Shown here: piece by piece, positions 20,881 to 29,104 of the stretch
Layout of the letters: every line of letters begins with the position of its first letter
Numbering within the stretch: position 1 is the stretch's first letter
DNA from: Pseudomonadota bacterium
GTDB lineage: Bacteria; Pseudomonadota; Gammaproteobacteria; QQUJ01
Assembly: GCA_008501635.1 (NCBI GenBank)
Contig: QQUJ01000017.1
Span: forward strand, 62,001 to 126,000
Direction: 5' to 3'
Length of the DNA stretch: 64,000 bases
The notes under the pieces: model-generated
What the model was told of the DNA's origin: nothing
The model's input: the letters and a program-made list of their open reading frames with translations, nothing else
The model's database searches: none
Made by a program: the position numbers and the translations under genes

Positions 20881-21684
20881 ATGAAAACACTAAAAGCTTT
20901 AGTCGCCATGTGCGGCTTGCTGATAGCCGCCAATGCCAGCGCGCAGAGCGCGGTATCAGAGGAGTTTCAGAAGTTTCGCAGCATAATGGAAGAGGACAAC
21001 CCGGCCGAGTTGTTTGAAGCCATCGGCGAGGAGTACTGGTATACCAAGGCTGGACCCAGGAACGCATCGCTGGAGGCCTGCGATCTCGGTCTCGGCCCTG
21101 GCGTTATCAAAGGCGCCTACGCGCAAATGCCGCGCTATTTTGCCGATGTCGATCAGATCATGGATGCCGAGACCCGCATCGTTCACTGCATGGAGACCCT
21201 GCAGGGCTTCAGCCATGAAGAGGTCACCAAGCAGCCGTTCAGCAACGACAAAGGCACGCCCAACCATGTCTCGGTGCTCACCTATGTCGCCTCGCAGTCG
21301 AAAGGGATGCCGATCGCCCTTCCACAATCGCATCCCAAAGAGCGCGAGGCCTACGCGGTGGGCAAGGAGATGTTCAACTATCGTGCCGGCCCCTACGATT
21401 TCTCCTGCGCCACGTGCCACGGTACCGAAGGCAAGCGCATCCGTATGCAGGACCTGCCCAATCTCACCACCAGGGATGGCGCAGCCAAATCGGTCCTCGG
21501 CTGGCCGGGTTACCGCATCACCGGTGGGCGCATGCTGACTCTGCAGTGGCGCATGAATGACTGCTTCCGTCAGCAGCGTTTCCCGCAGCCGAAGTACGTT
21601 TCCGAAGCGGTTTCCGTCCTGTTGACCTACATGGGTGTAACCGCTAACGGCACGATGTATACCGGTCCCGGTATCAAGCGTTGA
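20881..21684 (+). CDS. soxA: SoxA, c-type cytochrome of the thiosulfate-binding SoxXA complex
   Basis: A 267-residue periplasmic cytochrome with a Sec signal (MKTLKALVAMCGLLIAANASA). It has one haem site, CATCH (residues 176-180), and the active-site cysteine is Cys228 in MNDCFRQQRFP. Two further cysteines (EACDLG and VHCMET) mark the remnant N-terminal domain that has lost its haem, so this is the monohaem type of SoxA. SoxXA couples thiosulfate oxidatively to SoxY. soxX starts 11 bases downstream. Confidence 0.96.
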   Translation: MKTLKALVAMCGLLIAANASAQSAVSEEFQKFRSIMEEDNPAELFEAIGEEYWYTKAGPRNASLEACDLGLGPGVIKGAYAQMPRYFADVDQIMDAETRIVHCMETLQGFSHEEVTKQPFSNDKGTPNHVSVLTYVASQSKGMPIALPQSHPKEREAYAVGKEMFNYRAGPYDFSCATCHGTEGKRIRMQDLPNLTTRDGAAKSVLGWPGYRITGGRMLTLQWRMNDCFRQQRFPQPKYVSEAVSVLLTYMGVTANGTMYTGPGIKR

Positions 21685-21695
21685 GGGTGGAGATC

Positions 21696-22328
21696 ATGAA
21701 AACATATAAGACACTGACCACAATTGCCTTAGCCGGTATCGTCGTTGTACTCGGTGCCTGCGCCAGCAATGGCGGGCAGAGCGACAAAGTAAGCCGCGAC
21801 AAGGCGATTGCTCTGATGAAGCGTGATTTCAAAGCCACGGGTATCGCTGGTCTGGAACGGCTCGACGAAGACCAGGTGCAGGCGACCTGTAATCACTCGG
21901 GAAACAATCCGCCCAGCGATGAACTGATACGGTTGCAGCAGGAGCAGCTGGCGACCATCAAACTCCCCGCTGACGGAAATCTGATGGGCGACTGGAAGAA
22001 CGGGGAAAAGATCGCTCAGAATGGCCGCGGGTTTACCTGGCGCGACAAGCCGGGCAACGCCCCGGGTGGCGGCTGCTATAACTGCCATCAGATCGGTCCG
22101 AATGAGGCATCGTTCGGCTCCATCGGCACGAGTCTCTACCAGTTTGGCAAGATCCGTGGTTACACGGCGGAGATGCAGAAATACGTCTACAGCAAGATCT
22201 ACAATGCCAAGGCGTTCAACCTCTGTTCCGAGATGCCGCGTTTCGGCTATGTCGGTGCATTGAGCGAAGCGCAGATCAAGGATCTTGTCGCGTTGCTGAT
22301 GGACCCCGAATCCGAGGTCAACAAATAG
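21696..22328 (+). CDS. soxX: SoxX, c-type cytochrome, predicted lipoprotein
   Basis: A 210-residue cytochrome with one haem site, GCYNCH (Cys127-His131), in a C-terminal cytochrome c domain. The distal region holds GSIGTSLYQFGKIRG and FNLCSEMPRFGYVGALSEAQI. The N-terminus has a lipobox VVLGAC with Cys22, so the protein is probably lipid-anchored. The ATG at 21696 follows a good Shine-Dalgarno sequence (GGGTGGAG); an in-frame TTG at 21681 overlaps soxA and is less likely. It is longer than classical SoxX, with an extra N-terminal domain; no separate soxK is seen. Confidence 0.94.
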   Translation: MKTYKTLTTIALAGIVVVLGACASNGGQSDKVSRDKAIALMKRDFKATGIAGLERLDEDQVQATCNHSGNNPPSDELIRLQQEQLATIKLPADGNLMGDWKNGEKIAQNGRGFTWRDKPGNAPGGGCYNCHQIGPNEASFGSIGTSLYQFGKIRGYTAEMQKYVYSKIYNAKAFNLCSEMPRFGYVGALSEAQIKDLVALLMDPESEVNK

Positions 22329-22500
22329 CTCCGGGGAAAGCGTCCGGGCAGGGTTGCGCCTGTCCGGACGTTTCTCTTCCCAGGCAGCGTAGGCGTACCC
22401 AATCGGGTTGGCGTTACGGGTTGCTGCACCACGCGCTGAGCGCCGATACCGGTATGTTGACCACGCGGCGATTGTCCGATCTGTAGAGGAGTTCTCGTAA

Positions 22501-24183
22501 ATGTTGACCCGTCGCGATTTTCTTCAGGTTGCCGCAGCAACTGCAGGCATGGGTTTGCTTAAAGGTGCCTGGGCGAGCACGAGCAACCGCCTGCGCTTTG
22601 AAGACCTCACCGCATTCGAACCGGTGGGTCAGGTCACGCTCCTCAATTTTACCGATATCCACGCGCAGTTGATGCCGCTCTATTATCGAGAGCCATCCAG
22701 CAACCTCGGTGTGGGCCACCTGCACGGTCTGCCGCCGCATATCACCGGCAAGGAATTGCTGCGGTACTTTGGTTTGAAGTCCGGAACCGCGGAGGCGTAT
22801 GCATTTACGCATGACGATTTCGAGCGCCTGGCGCGTGCTTACGGCCGCGTCGGAGGTGTTGCCCATCTGGCAACGCTGATCAAGGCGATACGGGCTGAAC
22901 GCACCGGCCGGACTCTGTTGGTTGATTGTGGAGACACGTGGCAGGGATCCTACACCGCGTTGAAGACCAGCGGGATGGACATGGTCGAAGTCATGAATGC
23001 CATGGGCGTCGAGCTGATGACGGCACACTGGGAATTCACTTATGGCGAAGCGCGGGTCAAAGAGCTTATCGCGGCGCTCAAGTTTCCTTTTCTCGCCGGC
23101 AACGTCGTCGATGTCGACTGGGAGGAGGACGTCTTCGCGCACACCGCGTTTTTCGAACGTGGGGGCGTCAAGATCGCCGTGATCGGCCAGGCGTTCCCTT
23201 ACACTCCGGTGGCCAATCCGCGCTACATGATGCCCAAATGGTCGTTCGGTATCCGCGAGGAAAAGGTGCAGCAGCGCGTTGACCAGGCCCGCGAAGCGGG
23301 CGCCGAGCTGGTGGTCCTTGCCAGTCACAACGGTTTCGAGGTCGATCGCAAACTGGCCGCCCGGGTCAACGGCATAGACGTCATTCTTACGGGTCACACG
23401 CACGATGCGATACCGGCGCTGATACCGGTAGGTGACACATTGCTGGTGGCGGCCGGGTCGCATGGGAAATTCCTCGCACGCCTCGATCTCGAGGTGAAGC
23501 ACAAACGCATCGTGCGTTACGGTTTTCGTCTGATTCCCGTTTTCTCCGATGCGATACCGGCGGATCAGGAGATCGCTGCGCTGGTCAACAAGATTAGAGA
23601 ACCCTACGCCAAAGCTCTCAACGAAGAGCTGGCAACCACCGATTCCCTGCTCTACCGTCGGGGTCATTTCAACGGCACGTTCGACGACCTGATCTGTAAC
23701 GCGATTTTGCAGGAACGTGATTGCGAAATCGCACTTTCGCCGGGATTCCGTTGGGGTTCGGCGCTGCTGTCCGGTGATTCCGTACGACTCGAAGATGTCT
23801 ACAGCCATACCGCGATCACTTATCCCAACTGCTATCGGCAGGCGATGAGCGGCGGGCGCATCAAAGAGATTCTTGAGGATGTGGCAGACAATCTGTTTAA
23901 TCCCGATCCCTATTATCAGCAGGGTGGTGATATGGTGCGTGTCGGCGGACTTGGTTACACTATCGACATCCGCAAGCCAATGGGCGATCGCATCAGCAAT
24001 ATGATTCATCTGACATCAGGTACAGCCATCGATCCACAACGCGACTATATGGTCGGGGGTTGGGCGTCGGTAAATCCCGATACCGCGGGTCCCCCCATCT
24101 ACGACCTGGTGGCAGACTATCTGCGTCGCGAAAAGCGCGTCAATCTGCAGGGGTACGAACACGTCAAGGTGCTCGGTGCGTAG
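22501..24183 (+). CDS. soxB: SoxB, di-manganese thiosulfohydrolase
   Basis: A 560-residue protein with a Tat signal, MLTRRDFLQVAAATAGMGLL. It has the metallophosphatase/5'-nucleotidase fold, with metal ligands in TDIHAQLMP, CGDTWQGS, the SoxB-specific AHWEFTYG, ASHNGFE and GHTHDAIP. It releases sulfate from the SoxY-bound sulfone. The C-terminal nucleotidase domain is complete (GGDMVRVGGLGYTIDI). It starts 172 bases after soxX. soxCD does not follow; ccdA and a thioredoxin gene do. Confidence 0.97.
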   Translation: MLTRRDFLQVAAATAGMGLLKGAWASTSNRLRFEDLTAFEPVGQVTLLNFTDIHAQLMPLYYREPSSNLGVGHLHGLPPHITGKELLRYFGLKSGTAEAYAFTHDDFERLARAYGRVGGVAHLATLIKAIRAERTGRTLLVDCGDTWQGSYTALKTSGMDMVEVMNAMGVELMTAHWEFTYGEARVKELIAALKFPFLAGNVVDVDWEEDVFAHTAFFERGGVKIAVIGQAFPYTPVANPRYMMPKWSFGIREEKVQQRVDQAREAGAELVVLASHNGFEVDRKLAARVNGIDVILTGHTHDAIPALIPVGDTLLVAAGSHGKFLARLDLEVKHKRIVRYGFRLIPVFSDAIPADQEIAALVNKIREPYAKALNEELATTDSLLYRRGHFNGTFDDLICNAILQERDCEIALSPGFRWGSALLSGDSVRLEDVYSHTAITYPNCYRQAMSGGRIKEILEDVADNLFNPDPYYQQGGDMVRVGGLGYTIDIRKPMGDRISNMIHLTSGTAIDPQRDYMVGGWASVNPDTAGPPIYDLVADYLRREKRVNLQGYEHVKVLGA

Positions 24184-24209
24184 TCTGTTTCCACTCGGGA
24201 AGATTTAAT

Positions 24210-24953
24210 GTGGAGAATTTCGATGTCACCTACCCCGGCGCCCTGCTGGGCGGATTGCTGAGTTTCTTCTCGCCCTGTGTCTTGCCGCTGATCCCTGCCT
24301 ATCTCTGCTTTCTCGGCGGCACTTCGCTGGAACGCCTGACAGCGGAGGAGGGTGTTAGCGCAGCACTGTCGCGACAGGTAATGCTCGCCTCAACATTCTT
24401 TGTGCTGGGATTCAGCACCGTCTTTATCGCTATGGGTGCTACCGCTACCACGTTGAGCCAGGCAATCGCTCAGAACTTCGGGGTGTTGAGCAAGATCGCC
24501 GGCGTGATCATCGTGTTGTTCGGATTTCATTACGCCGGCCTGTTGCGCATCGGCTTTCTAAACTTCGAAAAGCGTGTCCATCTGCAAAACCGTCCGGCGG
24601 GTCTCGCGGGGAGCTACGTACTGGGGCTTGCCTTCGCTTTTGGGTGGACACCTTGTGTCGGACCGATACTGGCGACCGTCCTGATGGTGGCGGCCACAGG
24701 CGAGAGCATCTGGAAGGGTGTATCTTTGCTAAGCTTCTATGCAGCTGGAATCGGCCTGCCGTTTCTGATCGCAGCATTTGCCGTGCGTCCATTCATGGCA
24801 TTCATGCGCCGCTTTCGCCGGCATATGCGCGCGGTCGAGCTGACGATCGGTTTTCTGTTGATCGGTACCGGTGTTCTCATCTTTACCGGGGGATTGGCCG
24901 ATATCGGGCAGTGGATGCTGGAGCACATTCCGGTGTTCAGTACAGTGGGATAG
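24210..24953 (+). CDS. CcdA/DsbD-type membrane thiol-electron transporter
   Basis: A 247-residue protein of about six membrane helices, from the GTG at 24210 (MENFDVTYPGALLGGLLSFF...). The paired redox cysteines are Cys23 in FFSPCVLPLIPAY and the cysteine in FGWTPCVGP, the CcdA signature. It passes reducing power from cytoplasmic thioredoxin to periplasmic thioredoxins. In sox clusters (as SoxV) it feeds SoxW. Upstream residues in the same frame overlap soxB and are out of family. The next gene, 34 bases on, encodes a thioredoxin, its likely partner. Confidence 0.9.
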   Translation: MENFDVTYPGALLGGLLSFFSPCVLPLIPAYLCFLGGTSLERLTAEEGVSAALSRQVMLASTFFVLGFSTVFIAMGATATTLSQAIAQNFGVLSKIAGVIIVLFGFHYAGLLRIGFLNFEKRVHLQNRPAGLAGSYVLGLAFAFGWTPCVGPILATVLMVAATGESIWKGVSLLSFYAAGIGLPFLIAAFAVRPFMAFMRRFRRHMRAVELTIGFLLIGTGVLIFTGGLADIGQWMLEHIPVFSTVG

Positions 24954-24987
24954 TGATTGCTTTCACGCCAGATGAGGAGTGTGTGTC

Positions 24988-25593
24988 GTGCGCAAAAACA
25001 GAGCGGGTACTAAAACATTGCTGGTGTGGGGATGGTTGCTCGCAGCGGGTACGCTTATCGCCGAAGAGCGGATCGAACCGATACTGGGTGATGACGGGCT
25101 TTACCACCAAAGTTGGTTTGCTCAGAGTTTCCTTGATATGCGCGAGGATCTGGCGGAGGCGCAGGCCGCCGGCAAGCGTTTCGCCGTAGTTTGGGAGCAG
25201 AAAGGTTGCCCCTACTGCCGTGATCTGCACACCATCAATTTTGCCGATCCGAAGATCAACAAATATGTACGCGAAAACTTCGTCATCCTGCAACTCAATC
25301 TGTGGGGGGATCGCGAAGTGACCGATTTCGACGGCAAGGCCCTACCCGAAAAGGAGATTGCGCGTAAGTGGGGCGTCCTGTTTACTCCTACTGTGCATTT
25401 CTTCGTGGAGAACAGCGAAGTTAAAGCCGGCAAAGGCGGGCGTGAGCAAATGGCCTGGATAATGCCGGGATATTTTCGCAAGACCCACTTCCTGGGCAGT
25501 TTCGAATACGTAAAAAATCGTATCTACGAGAAGCAGGACTTTCAGAAGTTTATCGCTGAAAAGCTGGCAACCGAGTCAAGCACGACACAGTAG
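24988..25593 (+). CDS. soxW: SoxW-like periplasmic thioredoxin
   Basis: A 201-residue protein from the GTG at 24988, which sits 8 bases after GAGGAG; a GTG at 24979 is also in frame but overlaps that ribosome site. A signal-like hydrophobic stretch covers about residues 10-25. The redox motif is Cys74-Pro-Tyr-Cys77 within WEQKGCPYCRDLH, and the cis-proline is in FTPTVHFF. The insertion between these motifs is typical of SoxW. It is likely kept reduced by the adjacent CcdA and in turn reduces oxidised SoxY. Confidence 0.88.
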   Translation: MRKNRAGTKTLLVWGWLLAAGTLIAEERIEPILGDDGLYHQSWFAQSFLDMREDLAEAQAAGKRFAVVWEQKGCPYCRDLHTINFADPKINKYVRENFVILQLNLWGDREVTDFDGKALPEKEIARKWGVLFTPTVHFFVENSEVKAGKGGREQMAWIMPGYFRKTHFLGSFEYVKNRIYEKQDFQKFIAEKLATESSTTQ

Positions 25594-25657
25594 AGTCACT
25601 GAATACGAGCTTTTTCCGGGGGAAAGGGGATCACACAACTGAGCAGAGGTGAGATCT

Positions 25658-25951
25658 ATGGCACTACCAGAGAGAGACGGTGACGGTTACCTGCAAGACC
25701 GCGACGAATGGACCCCCGAGATTGCGCGCGCTATGGCTGAGGTCGACGAAGTTGAGCTCGACGAGGAAAAATGGAGCCATATCGTCGGCGCTCGCAAATA
25801 CTACGAAGAGCATGCCGTTGTTCCGCCGATACGCAAATTTGCCAAATACCTCGGTGTGGACCAGAAGGGCATGTTCAATAAATGGATGTGTGGACCCATG
25901 AAGCCCATAACCAAATATGGCGGACTGCCAAAGCCGACAGGGTGCGTTTAG
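25658..25951 (+). CDS. DsrC/TusE-family sulfur-relay protein lacking the second cysteine
   Basis: A 97-residue protein ending YGGLPKPTGCV, the DsrC/TusE tail with the invariant penultimate Cys96. True DsrC has a second cysteine 11 residues before this; here that position is Thr85. Another cysteine, Cys78, is at a non-standard spacing. It therefore belongs with TusE-like or RspA-like members that can carry a persulfide but cannot form the DsrC trisulfide loop. WSHIVGARKYYEEHAVVPPI is the family core. It closes the sox gene run and is followed by a strong terminator. Likely roles are cytoplasmic sulfur relay or sulfur-linked regulation. Confidence 0.85.
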   Translation: MALPERDGDGYLQDRDEWTPEIARAMAEVDEVELDEEKWSHIVGARKYYEEHAVVPPIRKFAKYLGVDQKGMFNKWMCGPMKPITKYGGLPKPTGCV

Positions 25952-26064
25952 CGTTTGTTGTGAACCAGCTCATATTCTGAACCGAATGCATGGGTACCCT
26001 ATCAGCAATCGTTGATTGCTCGTAACCCAGGGCAGGGAAAGAATGACGGGAACCGGCCTCAAAG

Positions 26065-26099
26065 GAGAGACTGCGCGCGAGCGCGTCTCTCTTTTTTTT
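26065..26099 (+). terminator. Strong Rho-independent terminator ending the sox region
   Basis: GAGAGAC (26065-26071) pairs with GTCTCTC (26085-26091), and inside it GCGC pairs with GCGC around a GCGA loop, with one bulged T. Eight T residues follow. It lies 114 bases after the DsrC-like gene. Confidence 0.92.
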
Positions 26100-26169
26100 G
26101 CATGCAATGAACCGTGTTGGGGGGGCGGTCACCGGCGTTGTTGGGTTTGGAACCGGCAAAGGGGAAAAC

Positions 26170-26994
26170 ATGAAGAGCGTTTTGCGCGCAGTTTGCTGCG
26201 CATTGGGTCTGCTGAATGCTGGCCTGATTCAAGCCGATGAAGCGTCCAGAATCTATTTGGAGTTGTTGCACAACTCGGGAATGGAGGCACAGTATGAGCA
26301 AGCATCGGCGCTGATCGTTCACAACTTCAGGAAAGAGATCAACGCGCGTGGTCAGCGCAGTTTTACCCCGCAGGCAGTGAATGAGATTGGCCGTGAGATT
26401 CACAAGGCGTTTTCGCCGGGTGTGATGAAGGCGGTAACCGTTGCCTACCTCCGTGGTCATCTGTCCGAGCAGGACGCGCGACGTGCTCGGGATTGGACGA
26501 ACGCCCCGCTGGGGAGCAAGATCGCGCACCTGGATAAGCACGCCGGTACTGTCGAGGGTCAGGCCGCGATCGAAAAATTTGCCGCCTCACCCGATAAGAA
26601 CCCGATGTCAAAACAGCAGATTCAGCTCATCAAGGGCATTGCTGATGACACCCATGCGGTGGATAGGGTGCTCGACATTTCCCTCGCTATTCAAAAGGCG
26701 GTTGCGGCGGCCGCTCTGGCCGCCTCATCGCGGGATAATCTCGCCTCGCTGCCTGCGGTTTTTGCAAAAATCGATGAACGACGCGACGAGCTGAAAGGGT
26801 ACTTCGCAAAAACGGTGCTCATCTCGTTTCTGTACACCTATCAATCACTCACTATCGACGAGTTGCAACGTTATTCGCAATTCGTCAATTCCCCGTCGGG
26901 CAGCAATTTCCACAAGACGATGTTCGAAGCGATGCGCCAGGCGACCACCGAGGCAGCATTGCGCCTGGGGTTGGCATTGGGGAAGCATCGTTGA
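26170..26994 (+). CDS. Secreted protein of unknown function, DUF2059-like
   Basis: A 274-residue protein from the ATG at 26170, preceded by AAAGGGGAA. It has a signal peptide (MKSVLRAVCCALGLLNAGLI, cleavage after QA near 22). The body is almost all helical and alanine-rich, with segments (YLRGHLSEQDARRARDWTN; LDELQRYSQF-type ends, here IDELQRYSQFVNSPSGSNF) that resemble the repeated DUF2059 helices. No catalytic motif is seen. Its own terminator-separated position suggests it is transcribed apart from sox. Function unknown. Confidence 0.75.
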   Translation: MKSVLRAVCCALGLLNAGLIQADEASRIYLELLHNSGMEAQYEQASALIVHNFRKEINARGQRSFTPQAVNEIGREIHKAFSPGVMKAVTVAYLRGHLSEQDARRARDWTNAPLGSKIAHLDKHAGTVEGQAAIEKFAASPDKNPMSKQQIQLIKGIADDTHAVDRVLDISLAIQKAVAAAALAASSRDNLASLPAVFAKIDERRDELKGYFAKTVLISFLYTYQSLTIDELQRYSQFVNSPSGSNFHKTMFEAMRQATTEAALRLGLALGKHR

Positions 26995-27073
26995 TGCCGA
27001 GGGATCACGCAAAGCGCTCTAGTGCTCGACGTCGGGCTGTTGGCAAATCACGAACCGTCGCCGGCGGATCGGG

Positions 27074-28009
27074 TCATGCTCCCTTGCCAGGCGTCCGCGG
27101 TACCTCTTCAAGCGGCACCGCTTCCGCCCGGTTCACCAAATAGATGCCTAAAGCAACCAGCGTCAGGGCGATCAGCAGGGCGCGGGTTATGGGTTCATCG
27201 AGCAGCCATCCCCCCGCCGCGACACCGAACAGAGGCGTAAGAAAGGTAAATGACGCCAGCCTGGCCGCGGGGTAGTGGCGGATCAGCCAGAACCACAGCA
27301 GGTAGGTAATAAAGGCCACCCACACTGCCTGATAGACAAGGCTGCCAATGATCAGGGGCGTCAGTTGGATCACACCGGCCTCCCCCATGGCCAGCGATGC
27401 CAGGGGCAGGTACAGGGCCGAGACCCCCAGTTGGTAGAACAGGACTTTACTGGGTGGGCTGTGGATCAGTGGGCTGGCTTTGATGAGTACGGTGGTCGCA
27501 CCCCAGAGGACTGCTGCAGCGACCAGCATCGCATCGCCAATCAGCATTCGGGAATCGGGGAAACTCATCGATTCTCCAAAAGCCACAACGATACCGGCGA
27601 ACGCACAGGCCATGCCCAGGATCTGTTTGAAACGCAATCGTTCGCTGGGGAGAAAGAGCTGTGCCCCCAAGGCGACGATAAAGGGCGTCAGGTAGAGAAA
27701 GATAACCGCACGCGATGCATTGGTGAACTCAAGCCCCCAATAGATCAGTTGAAACTCCAACGCAAAAAGCAAACCCGCGCCGATACCCCACCACAAGGTC
27801 CCGTCGCGTTCCAGAACAGGAATCCTGCGCACCAGCATCCAGCCCCAGATCAACAGCGCTGCCCCCACGGAACGCAGACCGGCCTGCAGGATCGGGGTAA
27901 CACCCGGTATCGCAATTTTGATCGCGACTTGCTGTAGCCCCCAACTGGCGCAGAGCACGATCAAAATGATCATCGCGGTGGGTGTCAGGTGTGAGTGCTT
28001 GATAGGCAT
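27074..28009 (-). CDS. EamA/DMT-family transporter
   Basis: A 311-residue membrane protein with ten predicted helices arranged as two EamA repeats (CASWGLQQVAIKIAIPG at the start of the first; AAVLWGATTVLIKASPLI at the start of the second). Members export amino acids, purines or other metabolites; the substrate cannot be told. It is transcribed on the opposite strand between two secreted proteins and starts 118 bases from the divergent gene at 28127. Confidence 0.88.
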   Translation of the reverse strand: MPIKHSHLTPTAMIILIVLCASWGLQQVAIKIAIPGVTPILQAGLRSVGAALLIWGWMLVRRIPVLERDGTLWWGIGAGLLFALEFQLIYWGLEFTNASRAVIFLYLTPFIVALGAQLFLPSERLRFKQILGMACAFAGIVVAFGESMSFPDSRMLIGDAMLVAAAVLWGATTVLIKASPLIHSPPSKVLFYQLGVSALYLPLASLAMGEAGVIQLTPLIIGSLVYQAVWVAFITYLLWFWLIRHYPAARLASFTFLTPLFGVAAGGWLLDEPITRALLIALTLVALGIYLVNRAEAVPLEEVPRTPGKGA

Positions 28010-28126
28010 GGGCTAAGTAGGTGGATAGATTCGGGTGAGCGCCAAAGAGTTTACGTGAGAATGTGCCGGATCCGCAAAGTCGGCTTATAGTGAGATGAGG
28101 CAGGGGCTTTCGACGAGGGCTGCTTT

Positions 28127-28813
28127 ATGGGGCGTGGAAGAGCCACGGGTCTGGTGGGTTTGCTTTGCCTGCTCATCGCGGCGCAAGCGCACGCCGGATC
28201 CTTCCGATGTGATGCGCTCCCGGTCGAGGTGGAAGCGCCCGACGAGAGCCTTGTCGGGGAAATCTGCACGGCGTCGGTGCGGACGCTGAATTTTCTCGAA
28301 CGCTACGCATTGTACCCTGTACGGACGATACGCATCGGGGTGGTCGAGTATCCCCTGGAGTCCACGGGCCACCCGATCTATGGGCGATACGACAGCCGCT
28401 TCGATCGAATTCAGGTCATGTCTTTGGACGCGATTCTACAAAGCGTGACGGCGCCCACCCTTTACGAGGAGGCGCTTGATCTCGAACTCTACCGCAGCGT
28501 GATCGCTCACGAGGTGACGCACGCTGTGGTGCAACACAACAGCCACAGCGCTCAGATCACCACGACAGCGCAGGAGTATCTTGCCCACGCCACACAACTT
28601 GCGGTGCTCCCGGAAGCACGCCGCTCACGCATCATTTCTGCGGCCAATGTGGGGCCGTGGGAGTCGGGCGATGTCATCAGCGATGTCTATATGGCAATGG
28701 CGCTGACGCGATTTGCCGTGAAATGCTACTTGCACCTGACGGCGCATCAGGAGCCAATCGCCTTCGTGCAGATGCTTTTAGCGACCAAGTGGCGTTATGT
28801 GGGTGTGAACTGA
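28127..28813 (+). CDS. Secreted protein with HExxH metallopeptidase-like motif
   Basis: A 228-residue protein with a signal peptide (hydrophobic residues 7-21, cleavage after AHA). It contains HEVTH at residues 128-132, the zinc-binding and catalytic motif of gluzincin-type peptidases, inside YRSVIAHEVTHAVVQHN. A glutamate in AQEYLAH about 17 residues later could be the third ligand. The order resembles small uncharacterised periplasmic proteins annotated as DUF6639, but I cannot confirm the family. Peptidase activity is inferred only from the motif. Confidence 0.65.
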   Translation: MGRGRATGLVGLLCLLIAAQAHAGSFRCDALPVEVEAPDESLVGEICTASVRTLNFLERYALYPVRTIRIGVVEYPLESTGHPIYGRYDSRFDRIQVMSLDAILQSVTAPTLYEEALDLELYRSVIAHEVTHAVVQHNSHSAQITTTAQEYLAHATQLAVLPEARRSRIISAANVGPWESGDVISDVYMAMALTRFAVKCYLHLTAHQEPIAFVQMLLATKWRYVGVN

Positions 28814-28834
28814 CGGCTTACTGAATTCCTTGTT

Positions 28835-29104
28835 CTAGAACCTATCTCAAAATCCCGCGCGTGCTGTGTTGAGCCCCAGAGGTGCGCTGGGTAGGCCCGA
28901 AGGCGCAGCCAATAGCAGCGCTATTGGCAAGTCGAGAACACCGCCAGCGCACCTCTGGGGCCAACCCGAAGGGCCGGCCGCTCGCGGCTCCAGCGCGGTG
29001 TTGCGGCTCACTCATTGGGAGTGACCCAACCACCATCGCCGCGCCTTGCGCTGAAACCACGAGCGACCGGCACAGCTCGCGGGGGATTTTGAGATAGGTT
29101 CTAG
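28835..29104. mobile_element. MITE family B, full copy (270 bp with CTAG ends)
   Basis: The ends are perfect inverted repeats starting CTAGAACCTATCTCAAAATC (28835-28854) and ending with its complement (29085-29104). CTAG at both ends probably is a 4-base target duplication of the IS5-type YTAR kind. The centre has CAATAGC and GCTATTG as a hairpin, with larger arms CCCCAGAGGTGCGCTGG and CCAGCGCACCTCTGGGG flanking it. There is no open frame of note. A truncated copy is at 48131-48207. The right-hand CTAG supplies the stop codon of the octahaem cytochrome gene. Confidence 0.85.

Noticed and set aside
22414-24009. A 531-codon minus-strand frame across soxB
   Set aside because: SoxB is complete on the plus strand, and the antisense product lacks recognisable domains.
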